From Candidatus Treponema excrementipullorum (GTDB lineage Bacteria; Spirochaetota; Spirochaetia; Treponematales; Treponemataceae), in assembly GCA_018883625.1 (NCBI GenBank), contig JAHLFV010000013.1, positions 1 through 27,546 of the forward strand: 27,546 nt of DNA, in the 5' to 3' direction. Within the stretch, counting starts at the first letter, position 1. The number at the start of each line of letters is the position of its first letter. Both the position numbers and the translations under genes were made by a program. Of this stretch, positions 13,884-23,900 are shown one piece after another. A model generated the notes under the pieces. That model ran no database searches. It saw only the letters and a list, made by a program, of their open reading frames with translations, and was not told where the DNA came from.

Positions 13884-15368
13884 ATGGTATTTTGTCTACT
13901 GGTTTTTTCTGTTTCCGAAGGGTTTTCTATAGAAAAAAAAATAGAAATCGGCGGTAAAACCGGATGGGACGCCATTGCTGTGGAAGAAGGACTTACAAAA
14001 AGCCCGGGACGTTTTGGTGCAGAAGCTCTTGTATTAGATTCTGCTGTTTTGCCCGGTTCTGAAAATGCAGAGCTGCTTATCTCTTTTGAAGACAATTCCG
14101 TGTCAGATGAAACGGGAAACTACAATGTTGTATCTTCCGGTGCCCGGGTTGTGTCCGGTGGTGCAGTGGGAAAAAAAGCCGGACAGACGGCAGGGGCAGG
14201 AAGCGGTATCGTGCTTTCGGGAACTACCGGTACTATGTTCGGTACGGAAGGCTGGACCGGCTCTTTTACGATAGAATTTTGGCTTTGCCCGTCGGTTATA
14301 GATGACGGTGAAGTTATTCTGTCATGGAATTCCAGCCGCAACGTGGCAGGGTATTCCCTGTATCAGATCATCAATGCCGGATTTTCCGGTAACAAGGTTC
14401 AGTGGAGCTTTGTAAATGTGTTTGCCGGTTACACAGACAATCAGGGAGAAGTTACTTTGGAAGGGACAAAAACTCTTATTCCCGGTGAGTGGTCCCGCCA
14501 TGTTCTGTCCTTTGATGAATCTAATGGATTGTTGGAATACAGAGTTAATGATTTAATAGAAGATATTCGTTACCTTACTGTCAGTGCAAAGGAACGGGGA
14601 ACCGTGTATCCTGTCAATTTAGGATATCCGTCAGATTTGGAACTGTGTCCTTCTTATTCCGGAAAAATTGATTCCTTCCGTATTTTACCCAAAAGCAATG
14701 CTGAAAGTTGGGATTCATTTTTTTACACCACAGATAAAGGGCAAATCCCTTTAAAATATAATGTTGAAGGTGGTTTCTTTGAAACAGAACCTTTACTTGT
14801 TCAAGAGGGTAGTGTACTCCGTTCTATAAATGCGGATATAGCTGTACCGGGAGAAACTGCGGTGCAATTCTTTGTTCGAGGCGGAGATAATTATTATAAT
14901 ATATCCGAAACCGATTCTCCTTGGGTACCGGTGGAATTGGGAGCTCCCATTACCGGTATAAAAGGGCATTTCTTTCAGATAGCTGCAAAATTGTTTCCTG
15001 ACGGTGCGGGGCTCAAAACTCCCACTGTAACCTCAATTACCGTCACGTATTATGAACAGGAGCCCCCCACCGCACCTTACTACATCAGAATTACTCCCGG
15101 CGATGGTTTTATTGACATATCTTGGTCTCATTCTATCGACAATGTGACGGGTTACTATGTATATTATGGAGAGAGACCCGGTGAATATCTTGGCAGAATA
15201 GCTATAGAAGGTGCATCTCCCGTCTATGTAAAAGCCGACAATTCCGTGAGACTTTCAGGGCTGACGAACGGTAAAATTTATTATTTTGCCATTGCTTCTG
15301 AATATAATGGAGTTATCGGACCTCTTTCGGAAGAATTTTTTGCTCGGCCTCTTTTAAAATATTATTGA
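13884..15368 (+). CDS. Exported LamG-like / fibronectin III protein
   Basis: This encodes 494 residues from ATG 13884. The start is uncertain: in-frame codons just upstream spell VKKLIPCF, an ideal signal-peptide n-region, but no normal start codon lies close before them, only TTG 13797 and GTG 13806 within uvrC. The hydrophobic stretch MVFCLLVFSVSEGFS supports export. Residues about 60-270 resemble a LamG/concanavalin-type jelly roll (SFTIEFWLCPS, PGEWSRHVLSFDE, YSGKIDSFRI). The C-terminal 100 residues form a fibronectin type III domain (DISWSHS, VTGYYVYYG, LTNGKIYYFAIAS). Both domains suit carbohydrate or protein binding in the periplasm or at the surface; no catalytic motif is seen. It is followed after 11 nt by the TPR gene, so the two are probably co-transcribed. 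Confidence 0.75.
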   Translation: MVFCLLVFSVSEGFSIEKKIEIGGKTGWDAIAVEEGLTKSPGRFGAEALVLDSAVLPGSENAELLISFEDNSVSDETGNYNVVSSGARVVSGGAVGKKAGQTAGAGSGIVLSGTTGTMFGTEGWTGSFTIEFWLCPSVIDDGEVILSWNSSRNVAGYSLYQIINAGFSGNKVQWSFVNVFAGYTDNQGEVTLEGTKTLIPGEWSRHVLSFDESNGLLEYRVNDLIEDIRYLTVSAKERGTVYPVNLGYPSDLELCPSYSGKIDSFRILPKSNAESWDSFFYTTDKGQIPLKYNVEGGFFETEPLLVQEGSVLRSINADIAVPGETAVQFFVRGGDNYYNISETDSPWVPVELGAPITGIKGHFFQIAAKLFPDGAGLKTPTVTSITVTYYEQEPPTAPYYIRITPGDGFIDISWSHSIDNVTGYYVYYGERPGEYLGRIAIEGASPVYVKADNSVRLSGLTNGKIYYFAIASEYNGVIGPLSEEFFARPLLKYY

Positions 15369-15379
15369 GAGGAGACATT

Positions 15380-17998
15380 ATGTACAGCATTCCCCCACAT
15401 CTGGAGAATACTTACTCCAGAGCAAAGTCAGCTGTGTTATCCAGAGACTATGACTTGGCTGCCCGTCTTTTTAAACGTATTTTGAAAGAACAACCGGATA
15501 ATATAGATATTATGCACGAGCTTGTTTCTACTTATGTTTCCGGCGGGCAAGATGGTTTGGCTTTGGCTATTTGTCAGCAGATTTTGGAAAAGGACAGAAA
15601 CGATTTTACTGCCTTGGTGAGTTTGGGAAGTATATACAGACATCTGGGGCGGTACGGCGAATCTGTTATTGTTTTGGAAAAAGCTCTTGCTATTAACGAT
15701 GACAGCGTGCAAACATACTACAACTTGGGATTTACTTACAAACAAATGGGGCGCTATGAAGACGCTCTGGAGTGTTTTAACGACGTTATAGAAAAAGATC
15801 CTACAGATATTTTAGCATATAATCATTTGGGAACGCTTTATTCTCTAAAAAATGAAAGTGGAAAAGCAATTGATTCTTACAAAAAAGGACTCCAATTAGA
15901 CGCTAATCATCCGATTCTTCATTATAATCTTGCCAAGGAATATGAAAAACTGGGAGACAGTCAGAAAATTCAAAGGGAGTATGAAGCAGCTTTACGTTCG
16001 AAACCGGGATGGAGCGAATGTATAAATAGCTATGCCCTCTTTTTAATGCGAGAAAACAAAGTAAGAGAAGCTTTTGAGGTACTGCTGAGAGGAATTACTA
16101 TTACTCCGGAAGATATAAACTTGCAACGCTCTATGGGAACTGTTCGGTTAAAACGGGGTGAGTTTGAAGAGGCAGGACAGCATTTTGAAAAAGTATTAAA
16201 AAAAGAAAAACGGGATCCGGTAGCTGTTTTAGGATTGACAGATGCTTATCTTCAAGAAGGGCGACAAGAAGAAGCGGCTTCCCTTCTTGATGAGGTGGAA
16301 TCGGTTCCTCCCACAGATAAAGGAATCAGAATTCAATATGCCGGAACTTTGTTGACGGCCAATCAGTTTGAGAAAGCTCGTGAGGTTATTTTTTCTCTCA
16401 TTGATGAATTTAGGAATGACTTGGCAACAAATCACGTGTTGGCGGAGTATTACGCCTGTTGCAATGATACAGATAGCGTTTCCGAAACTTTAAGAAAAAT
16501 AGCTACGATTGACGATACGTATTTTTTGCATTATTTGGATATTGCTCTTCGATTCCGTCAAATCGGAAATGTAGGAGAAGCTCAAAAGTTTTTGTCAAAG
16601 TATTTGGAGCATCTGCCTAACGATCCTATTGCTTTGGCGGCTTTAGCTTCTTGTTATGAAAAGGAAAATCAGTATGCAGTGGCGCGGGAATATTACATTA
16701 AAGCCTTGGATGAAGACTGTCAAAATAAAGCAATTCAAAGGGCTATGTCACGGTTGTCTACGTATGTGCATGCTCCGGAAGCATGTTCTCCCGTACAGGA
16801 GCCTGTTGTTCCCCTCTATGTGGACAAAACAGATTCTGTCCCACAGAATGACGTAGCAGATATCGATATTCGAGAGCAAAAAGAGAATACCGGTACAGAG
16901 ACGGCGTTGTCAGAAGATAGCGCTAACGTTGTGAACATAGGTGAAACCTTGGATCCTGATAGTGATTTTTTTGCTACGAATATTCGTATGCAAAATGATG
17001 ACGTTTTCTGCGACGATAACTTTGACTCTTACGAAAGTATAAGTTTTGAAAAAGATCCTACTCTTGATGTGCCGGATTTAAAACACCTGGTTTCTCATGA
17101 TGAACCTGTGGATTATGAACCTAAATGTAATTACAATTCTCAACAGTTACCCTTTTATGATGAGATGCCTCTCAATTACGGTGGCGGTACAAGTACTCCA
17201 GAACGATATATGGAAGACAGACAAGAACCGACGTTGCCTTTCAGAGAAGATACCGAGTCACATAATGTTCCCGAATATCCGAGACAAAACAAGGATCCGC
17301 TGTGGGAAGAACCTGCAGAGGTGTTGCCCTTGGATGAAGATGAACTTCCGTTATATGAAGAAGCTGATATTGAGCCTCCCAAGGATGAATCTGTTGACGG
17401 ACTTGCAGAACAAGAGCCGGAAGATTTCCTTGAACCTGTAGAAGAATTGGAACCTTTTGAAGACATTGAATATCCTGAGGGAGAATCTGTATTGCCAATA
17501 GAGGAGCAAGAAGTCATGCAAGAATCAATTCCCGATATTTCAGAGATTGACGCTGATTTTACAGAAAATAAGGACGATGTAATCGATGCGGTAGAAGAAT
17601 TGGCAGACGATATGGAAGATAAGGAATTCCGGGACAAGTTCCGAGATTTGCGGAATCTTTTTGTGGAAATAAAAAATTTGTCCTTATATCTTCCCGAAGA
17701 TATTTTGTCTGACTTTAACAACGATATGAAAAAGATTCAGTTGGATTATATTATTCAGCGTCTGTCGGGAAAGCCGGGATTACTTACTATAACTGATGCT
17801 CTGCGAGATAAAGGTCTTGTGAAAGTACCGGAGAATAAGTACGATATTGTAAAACAGTTTAATGAGGCTGCCGTTTCGGCTCAGGTTTTACACTCTATGA
17901 GACCCTTTATACAGCAACTAGGGAGCAAAGACCCTTCATTGTCTTTGTCCCTAGATTTTTCTGTAAAAAAATTATTAGATGAATTATCTGATTTGTAA
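15380..17998 (+). CDS. Large TPR protein with acidic linker
   Basis: The protein has 872 residues from ATG 15380 (GAGAGGAG upstream; a TTG at 15365 overlaps the previous stop). The first ~465 residues are consecutive tetratricopeptide repeats, for example YYNLGFTYKQMGRYEDALEC and YNHLGTLYSLKNESGKAIDS, a scaffold for protein contacts. Residues ~466-725 are acidic and probably disordered, with short recurring motifs of the type LP-hydrophobic-(Y/R)-acidic: LPFYDE, LPFRED, LPLDED, LPLYEE. A compact C-terminal region (~730-872) is predicted helical and has no family I recognise. No signal peptide is seen, so it is likely cytoplasmic although paired with an exported gene. It ends two bases before the convergent M24 peptidase gene; no terminator is visible. 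Function is unknown beyond scaffolding. Confidence 0.85.
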   Translation: MYSIPPHLENTYSRAKSAVLSRDYDLAARLFKRILKEQPDNIDIMHELVSTYVSGGQDGLALAICQQILEKDRNDFTALVSLGSIYRHLGRYGESVIVLEKALAINDDSVQTYYNLGFTYKQMGRYEDALECFNDVIEKDPTDILAYNHLGTLYSLKNESGKAIDSYKKGLQLDANHPILHYNLAKEYEKLGDSQKIQREYEAALRSKPGWSECINSYALFLMRENKVREAFEVLLRGITITPEDINLQRSMGTVRLKRGEFEEAGQHFEKVLKKEKRDPVAVLGLTDAYLQEGRQEEAASLLDEVESVPPTDKGIRIQYAGTLLTANQFEKAREVIFSLIDEFRNDLATNHVLAEYYACCNDTDSVSETLRKIATIDDTYFLHYLDIALRFRQIGNVGEAQKFLSKYLEHLPNDPIALAALASCYEKENQYAVAREYYIKALDEDCQNKAIQRAMSRLSTYVHAPEACSPVQEPVVPLYVDKTDSVPQNDVADIDIREQKENTGTETALSEDSANVVNIGETLDPDSDFFATNIRMQNDDVFCDDNFDSYESISFEKDPTLDVPDLKHLVSHDEPVDYEPKCNYNSQQLPFYDEMPLNYGGGTSTPERYMEDRQEPTLPFREDTESHNVPEYPRQNKDPLWEEPAEVLPLDEDELPLYEEADIEPPKDESVDGLAEQEPEDFLEPVEELEPFEDIEYPEGESVLPIEEQEVMQESIPDISEIDADFTENKDDVIDAVEELADDMEDKEFRDKFRDLRNLFVEIKNLSLYLPEDILSDFNNDMKKIQLDYIIQRLSGKPGLLTITDALRDKGLVKVPENKYDIVKQFNEAAVSAQVLHSMRPFIQQLGSKDPSLSLSLDFSVKKLLDELSDL

Positions 17999-18000
17999 TA

Positions 18001-19134
18001 TCAGAATCTGATGATTCGGGAGTGGGTTATAACTTCACTTCCTTCTTCTGTAATGAGGATGTCGTTTTCTAAGCGGCATCCTCCGTTTTTTAAATCATAT
18101 AACCCAGGCTCTAATGTGACGACCATTCCCGGTTTAAAAACGACTTTTTCGTCAATGGTAGGGCGGACAGTAGGCCATTCATGGGCTTCCAGACCAAAGC
18201 TGTGTCCCAAAGCATGGGGCATGGAACGTTTTCCTTTGGCAAAAACGGCGTCTGCCTTTTCGGCGGCCTTATGAATGGGGAGGCCGTTTTTATACAGTTC
18301 AAGAGCTTGGTCATAGGCTTTTTGTACAAGTTCCAGCTGGGTTTCCTGTTCTTGTGTAAGAGGTTCTCGGGCTACGGTAAGAGTAACATCGCTGGTGTAT
18401 CCTTGATATACAACGCCGAAATCCAAAATAGATAATCCTCTGTCTGCAAATGTCCCTGCTGTAAAGGGAGGAAAACAGTGTATACCGAAACTTCTGTCCG
18501 GACCGGCAGCCAAGGTTTCAAAACCTGTTCTTTCGCAACCTTGCTGACGGCATTCCTTTTCTATAAACAATGCCACATCCAACTCGGTGTTTATTTTGTT
18601 GTCTTTAATTGCTTCTTCCAAGTGATCGATAATACCGTCGGTGATGGCAGCCGCTTTTTTTATGCAGCTGATTTCATATTCATCTTTTATAGATCTCATG
18701 TCGGCAACGTGTTGGTGTACTCCCTCTTCTCTGCATAATACTGTATAGTCAGAAAGGGCATCGACGAATTTCAAAAACAGTGGATAAGGGGTGACCGGCG
18801 GAATATCTATGCGGCTGCCCACGGGAACCTTTAATTCTTTGAGGAGACCTTTGACGGCTTCAACATTGTTTCGGCGGAAGTGGGTTAAAGGGATAATGCG
18901 GGGTACTACAGCCATTTCCTGTGCCATATTTTCGTCCCAAGGGCAGAGAATAGCATCGGCTTGAGCTGTAATAACCAAGATAGCGTCTCCCGGTTGACCT
19001 GTAAAATATCGGACAGAGGGATCCCGTCTTCCTTCTGTATCTTCAAATACAGCTGCGGCAATATTGTTTTCCCGTAAAAACTCTGCAAATCTTTCTCTGC
19101 GGTTATTACAATAAGGGCCATAAAGTTTTTCCAT
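18001..19134 (-). CDS. M24 family aminopeptidase (Xaa-Pro type)
   Basis: M24 'pita-bread' metallopeptidases remove N-terminal residues, often before proline. The protein has 377 residues from ATG 19134, chosen for GGAGG five bases upstream; the in-frame TTG at 19146 would overlap that site. An N-terminal creatinase-like domain (1-130) is followed by the catalytic domain with all five metal ligands: D228 (LDFG), D239 (TSDVT), H291 (LGHSFG), E322 (LEPGLYD) and E336 (RLEND). Whether it is a true aminopeptidase P or a general dipeptidase cannot be decided from motifs. It starts 16 nt after murJ in the same direction, so the two probably form an operon. No signal peptide, so cytoplasmic. Confidence 0.92.
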   Translation of the reverse strand: MEKLYGPYCNNRRERFAEFLRENNIAAAVFEDTEGRRDPSVRYFTGQPGDAILVITAQADAILCPWDENMAQEMAVVPRIIPLTHFRRNNVEAVKGLLKELKVPVGSRIDIPPVTPYPLFLKFVDALSDYTVLCREEGVHQHVADMRSIKDEYEISCIKKAAAITDGIIDHLEEAIKDNKINTELDVALFIEKECRQQGCERTGFETLAAGPDRSFGIHCFPPFTAGTFADRGLSILDFGVVYQGYTSDVTLTVAREPLTQEQETQLELVQKAYDQALELYKNGLPIHKAAEKADAVFAKGKRSMPHALGHSFGLEAHEWPTVRPTIDEKVVFKPGMVVTLEPGLYDLKNGGCRLENDILITEEGSEVITHSRIIRF

Positions 19135-19150
19135 ATAATCCTCCAAATAG

Positions 19151-20743
19151 TTATTTTCGTTTTATTTTATCCATGACCACTTTTACAACAGGGTCTTTTG
19201 TTAATAACAGTAATGCAACTCCGATGAAGGCAAAAATCAGAGCTGCCACCGTTAAGGTTCCTCCTTCTCTGATAAACCGATTGTTGCTTTGAATCAGAGA
19301 GAAAATCTGGTTGTGGAAGAGTATCAAAGGCAACGATGCAATGATAGAATAGACAACCAGTTTCAAGGAATACAAAATCATATCTTTTACTACCACGGCA
19401 ACAGAGACGGTTTTTGTTTTTGCCAAAAAAACAAAAAGGAATACAGTGTTTGCCAAGCTGGCAAGGGTCAAAGCTAAGGCAATACCTCCACCTGCCATGG
19501 GAGTGACTAAAACAAGGGCCAGTAAAATATTTACGGCAAACCCGATAATGCCGGCTACTACAGGAGATTTTGTATTCCCCTGGGCATAAAAAGCAGGTGA
19601 GATGATACGATTGACTGCAATAAAAAACAGGCCGATTATGTGATATCGAAATGCTTCCAAAGTGAGCATAACGGATTCATCATCGAAACTGTTACTTTTG
19701 TATACGAGAGTAATGATATTTTCTCCGGTAATAAAGGAAAAAAAAGTAATGGGAATGGTAATCAAAGCAATAATGCGTACAGATTGAATAAGCAAGGTAC
19801 TGAAACTATCCCACTCTTGTCTTTTTGCCAAAGATGACATATCCGGTAGAATTATAGTACCGATGGAAACGGCAAAAATTCCCAAAATTAATTCCTGTAA
19901 ACGCAGAGAATATTGTAAACTGGAAACAACTCCCGTTCCTGCATTTCCTGCCAAAATAGTGGAAACCAAGTCATTGAGCTGATAGGCTGCCATGCCTATA
20001 ATCGTAGGTCCTACCAAAGCAATAACTTTTTTTGTTCCCGGATTGGTAAAAGCTGTCTTCAAGGAGGTAAAAGAAACCCGCCAATGATTTTTCAACACGA
20101 AGGGCAACTGGAACAAAGCTTGCACAATACCTCCTATCAAAACACCTATAGACATAGCCCGAGCCGGATTTGCCGTAAAAGGTGACAAAAGGTAGGTAGC
20201 ACCAATAACGATTATATTAAACAATACAGGAGTAAATCCTGAAGGAGCAAATATTTTTAGTCCGTTCAAAATCCCTTGAAAAAAAGCCGCAACGGAAATA
20301 ACAAACAGGTAGGGAAACATTATACGTGTAAGAAGAACTGTTTCCGATAAAACTGTTGCATCGTTTTCGCTGTAGAAAAAGGGTATAATAAGCGGCGTGA
20401 CGATTATGCCCAATACGACTACCGAGGCTGTAAGAAACGTAATAAGGGTACAAGTTGCATTGACAAAATCTTGGGTTTCTTGCCTCCTTTCCGGGGTATC
20501 TGCGGATTCTAAATAGGCTTTAAATGTAGGAATAAAAGCTACGGAAATACTGTTTTCCGCAAAAAGTCGTCGAAACAGGTTGGGGATCATAAAAGCAATT
20601 CCGAAGGCGTCTGCCAAAGCAGATGTTCCCAAAAAAGCCGCTTTTGTAGACTCCCTGATAAGTCCTAAAATTCTTGATAGGAGAGTTAAAAAAGACAGCT
20701 GTGCTCCTGCTGCTAAAAGGGAGCTTTTTTTATTTTTACCCAT
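19151..20743 (-). CDS. murJ: Lipid II flippase MurJ
   Basis: MurJ moves lipid II across the inner membrane for peptidoglycan synthesis (MOP superfamily, formerly MviN). The 530 residues form about 13-14 membrane helices. The N-terminal SRILGLIRES, FRRLFAENSISVAFIP and a later PTIIGMAAYQLNDLV are family signatures, and the basic residues in the first two match the positions needed for lipid II transport. The short basic C-terminus ends KVVMDKIKRK. The promoter at 20750-20778 places the RNA start on the ATG, and no real ribosome site precedes it. The M24 peptidase gene follows in the same operon. Confidence 0.96.
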   Translation of the reverse strand: MGKNKKSSLLAAGAQLSFLTLLSRILGLIRESTKAAFLGTSALADAFGIAFMIPNLFRRLFAENSISVAFIPTFKAYLESADTPERRQETQDFVNATCTLITFLTASVVVLGIIVTPLIIPFFYSENDATVLSETVLLTRIMFPYLFVISVAAFFQGILNGLKIFAPSGFTPVLFNIIVIGATYLLSPFTANPARAMSIGVLIGGIVQALFQLPFVLKNHWRVSFTSLKTAFTNPGTKKVIALVGPTIIGMAAYQLNDLVSTILAGNAGTGVVSSLQYSLRLQELILGIFAVSIGTIILPDMSSLAKRQEWDSFSTLLIQSVRIIALITIPITFFSFITGENIITLVYKSNSFDDESVMLTLEAFRYHIIGLFFIAVNRIISPAFYAQGNTKSPVVAGIIGFAVNILLALVLVTPMAGGGIALALTLASLANTVFLFVFLAKTKTVSVAVVVKDMILYSLKLVVYSIIASLPLILFHNQIFSLIQSNNRFIREGGTLTVAALIFAFIGVALLLLTKDPVVKVVMDKIKRK

Positions 20744-20749
20744 GAGCCT

Positions 20750-20778
20750 ATGATACAGATGTTATCGTTTTTGTTCAA
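20750..20778 (-). promoter_or_regulatory. Promoter of murJ, leaderless type
   Basis: On the minus strand TTGAAC (20773-20778), a 17-nt spacer and TATCAT (20750-20755) form a strong sigma70-like promoter. Only AGGCTC (six bases) lies between the -10 and the murJ ATG, so the RNA should start at or within a base or two of the start codon. Confidence 0.7.
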
Positions 20779-20826
20779 TGTGACGGAGAGTAGTTCTGTA
20801 AGAGCTTTGTCAGATTTTGCATTATT

Positions 20827-20855
20827 TTGAAAATCATGATATTCTGTAATATATT
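20827..20855 (+). promoter_or_regulatory. Sigma70-type promoter, activase gene
   Basis: TTGAAA (20827-20832), a 17-nt spacer and TATATT (20850-20855) are close to consensus. The leader would be about 105 nt to ATG 20969, very AT-rich, with no clear hairpin. Confidence 0.65.
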
Positions 20856-20968
20856 TGTGAAAAAAATATAAAATTTTGTAATATTTCTAGTCATTTTACT
20901 GATTTTTTATTAGAATTATGTGGGGCGTGATCCCTGTAAAGATTGTTTTTGTGAAAGGTCTAAAGGAT

Positions 20969-23900
20969 ATGGATACTGGTATGGAGAACAATAGTATAGA
21001 AAACACTGTAAAAACAATACAAGGTGCCATGCTTACACCAAGTGGCAGCCCTATACGTGTGGGTATAGATGTAGGGTCTACTACCGTAAAATTTGTGGCT
21101 TTAGACAAAGATGACACAATATTGTACGGTGATTACCAACGCCATTTGGCGGATATCAAAAGTACCATAGTTACGGTTGTAAAGAAGGCATTAGATACTT
21201 TGGAAAAACAGCTCCCTTTAGGAGTTAATCAACCTTTAAGTATAAAAGTTACCGGTTCAGGAGGGTTTGCCGTTTCCCAATGGCTTAATATCCCTTTTAT
21301 TCAGGAAGTTGTAGCCGGTACCACGGCGGTACAAAAAATAATTCCTCAAACTGACGTAGTCATTGAGTTAGGGGGAGAGGACGCTAAAATCACCTATTTT
21401 TCCGGTGGTGTGGAACAACGCATGAACGGTTCCTGTGCCGGAGGAACGGGAGCTTTTATAGATCAAATGGCAGCCCTTTTGGAAACCGACGCCACCGGAT
21501 TAAACCAACTGGCAAAGGGGGCCACTACTATTTATCCCATTGCAGCCCGGTGCGGTGTCTTTGCCAAAACCGATGTGCAGCCTCTCATAAATGAAGGAGC
21601 CCGCCGGGAAGACATTGCTGCCAGTATTTTTCAGGCAGTGGTAACTCAAACCATTTCCGGCTTGGCCTGCGGAAAACCTATTCGGGGTTGTGTAGCCTTT
21701 TTAGGTGGACCTTTGCACTTTTTGGACCAATTACGATATCGATTTATAAAAACTCTTAACCTGACAGAAGACAATGTTGTGTGTCCTGAAGATTCACAAC
21801 TTTTTGTAGCTATGGGAGCTGCCTTTTCTGCAGATAGAAGCGGAACTTGTGTGATTGCAGAAAAGGAATCCCTTCCTCTTTTGGGGGCTTTTCGGGACAG
21901 TTTAGATAACCTGAAAGATGCGGAAATGAATGAAGTGCAGCGTTTAGAGCCCTTGTTCAGAGATGAAGAGGAACTGGAAGCTTTTCATAAGCGTCATGCC
22001 GAAGAAATGGCTATGTCCGGGGATCTGCAAACTGCTACCGGTCCCATATTTTTAGGGCTAGATGCCGGTTCTACTACTACAAAAGCCGTGCTTATCGATA
22101 AAGAAGGCAGAATTTTATGGCGGTTTTACGATGTGAATGCCGGTAATCCCGTAGATTTGGCAGTCAAGGTACTGAAGGATCTGTATAAGCAGTTACCGGA
22201 AAAGGCGTATATAGCCCGTTCCGTATCTACCGGTTACGGAGAAGCTCTTTTTCAGGCTGCGTTAGGTGTAGATGCCGGAGAAGTAGAAACCATAACTCAC
22301 TATAGAGCCGCTGACTTTTTTGTGCCTGGAGTGGAGTTTTTGTTGGACATCGGCGGACAGGATATGAAATGTCTGCAAATGAAAAACGGTGCAATTACTT
22401 CCATACAGTTAAACGAAGCCTGTTCTTCCGGTTGCGGTAGCTTTTTGGATAACTTTGCCCGATCCTTGGGTATGGATGTAAGGGAATTCAGCAAAAAGGC
22501 TTTGTTGGCACAAAAACCTGTAGACTTAGGCAGCCGCTGTACAGTTTTCATGAATAGTCGTGTCAAACAGGCTCAAAAGGAGGGGGCTTCTGTTGCGGAT
22601 ATTTCTGCCGGTTTGTCTTATTCCGTTATAAAAAACGCTTTGTTTAAGGTTATTAAACTGAGAAAGGCTTCGGATATCGGTTCAAAAGTTGTAGTTCAGG
22701 GAGGAACTTTCAACAACGACGCAGTGTTGCGAGCCTTTGAAAAAATTGCCGGAGTGAATGTGTATCGTCCTGACGTAGCCGGTTTAATGGGGGCGTATGG
22801 GGCTGCATTGATTGCTCTGGACCAGTGGAAAGATTTGCAAATGCCTCCGGCAGGAGTAGATAAAGCCACTTTTATTCCTCCAAAAATAACCTCCGGTTTG
22901 GCTAGCTTGGAAGAACTTGAAAACTTTTCTGTAGATTTACAGTTGCGCCGTTGTGGCAAATGTTCAAACAACTGTCTTTTGACAATCAATACCTTTACTA
23001 CTACCGGTGAAACGACTAACGCTCGGCACTTTGTAACAGGAAACCGTTGTGAGCGGGGTGCCGAGTTAGAAGATGGTGGAGCAGTGATTGACGCCAGTAA
23101 TGCAAAAGAACAGGACAAAGATGCCACTTTACCTAATCTTTTTGCCTGGAAATATAAGCGGCTGTTCAATTACTACAAACCTTTAAAAAAAGAAGATGCA
23201 CCTCGAGGTGATGTGGGAATTCCTCGGGTGTTGAACATGTACGAAAACTATCCTCTGTGGTTTACCTTTTTTACAGAGTTGGGGTTCAGAGTTCGCCTGT
23301 CTCCCCGTTCCAGTCACAGTGTTTACGAAGGCGGATTGGAAACGATTCCTTCCGAGTCGGTGTGTTATCCGGGAAAAATTTCCCATGGACATGTGGAAGC
23401 CCTCTTAAAAGATGGGGTTAAATTTATTTTCTATCCCTGTGCTCCCTATGAAATTCAGGAAGACCCGGGTGCGGGCAATCATTATAATTGTCCTATCGTT
23501 ACAAGTTATCCCGAAGTATTGCGCAATAACATAGAAGCTCTGCGTCGGGATGAGTCCGTTACTTTTATGAATCCCTTTTTGCCGATTTATGACAAAAAGC
23601 GTTTGGGAGAACGGCTGTTTGAAGAGTTAGGGAAAAAATTTTCCATAAGAGAGGAAGAAATCAAGAGTGCTCTTGATAAAGCTTGGGCAGAGGAAGAAAA
23701 TTTTCGGCGGGAAGTAAAAGAAGCCGGAGAAGAGGGCTTAGAGCAGCTTATCCGTATCGGGGGACGGGGAATTGTGTTAGCCGGACGCCCCTATCATTTG
23801 GATCCAGAGATAAATCACGGTATTCCGGAGATGATTATCGGTTTGGGCTTGGCTGTTTTTACGGAGGATTCCGTTGCCCATTTGGGAAGTATAGAACGTC

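Noticed and set aside
13847..14095. N-terminal extension of uvrC by 83 residues
   Set aside because: It overlaps the signal-peptide and LamG-like coding region on the other strand and does not resemble UvrC.
17176..17721. 181-codon minus-strand Ser-rich frame
   Set aside because: It is the antisense of the acidic Glu/Asp-rich TPR linker; GAA/GAT codons read backwards give Ser-rich frames.
17986..18008. Short hairpin TCTGAT/ATCAGA between convergent genes
   Set aside because: The six-bp AT-rich stem has no T run and spans two stop codons; too weak to call a terminator.
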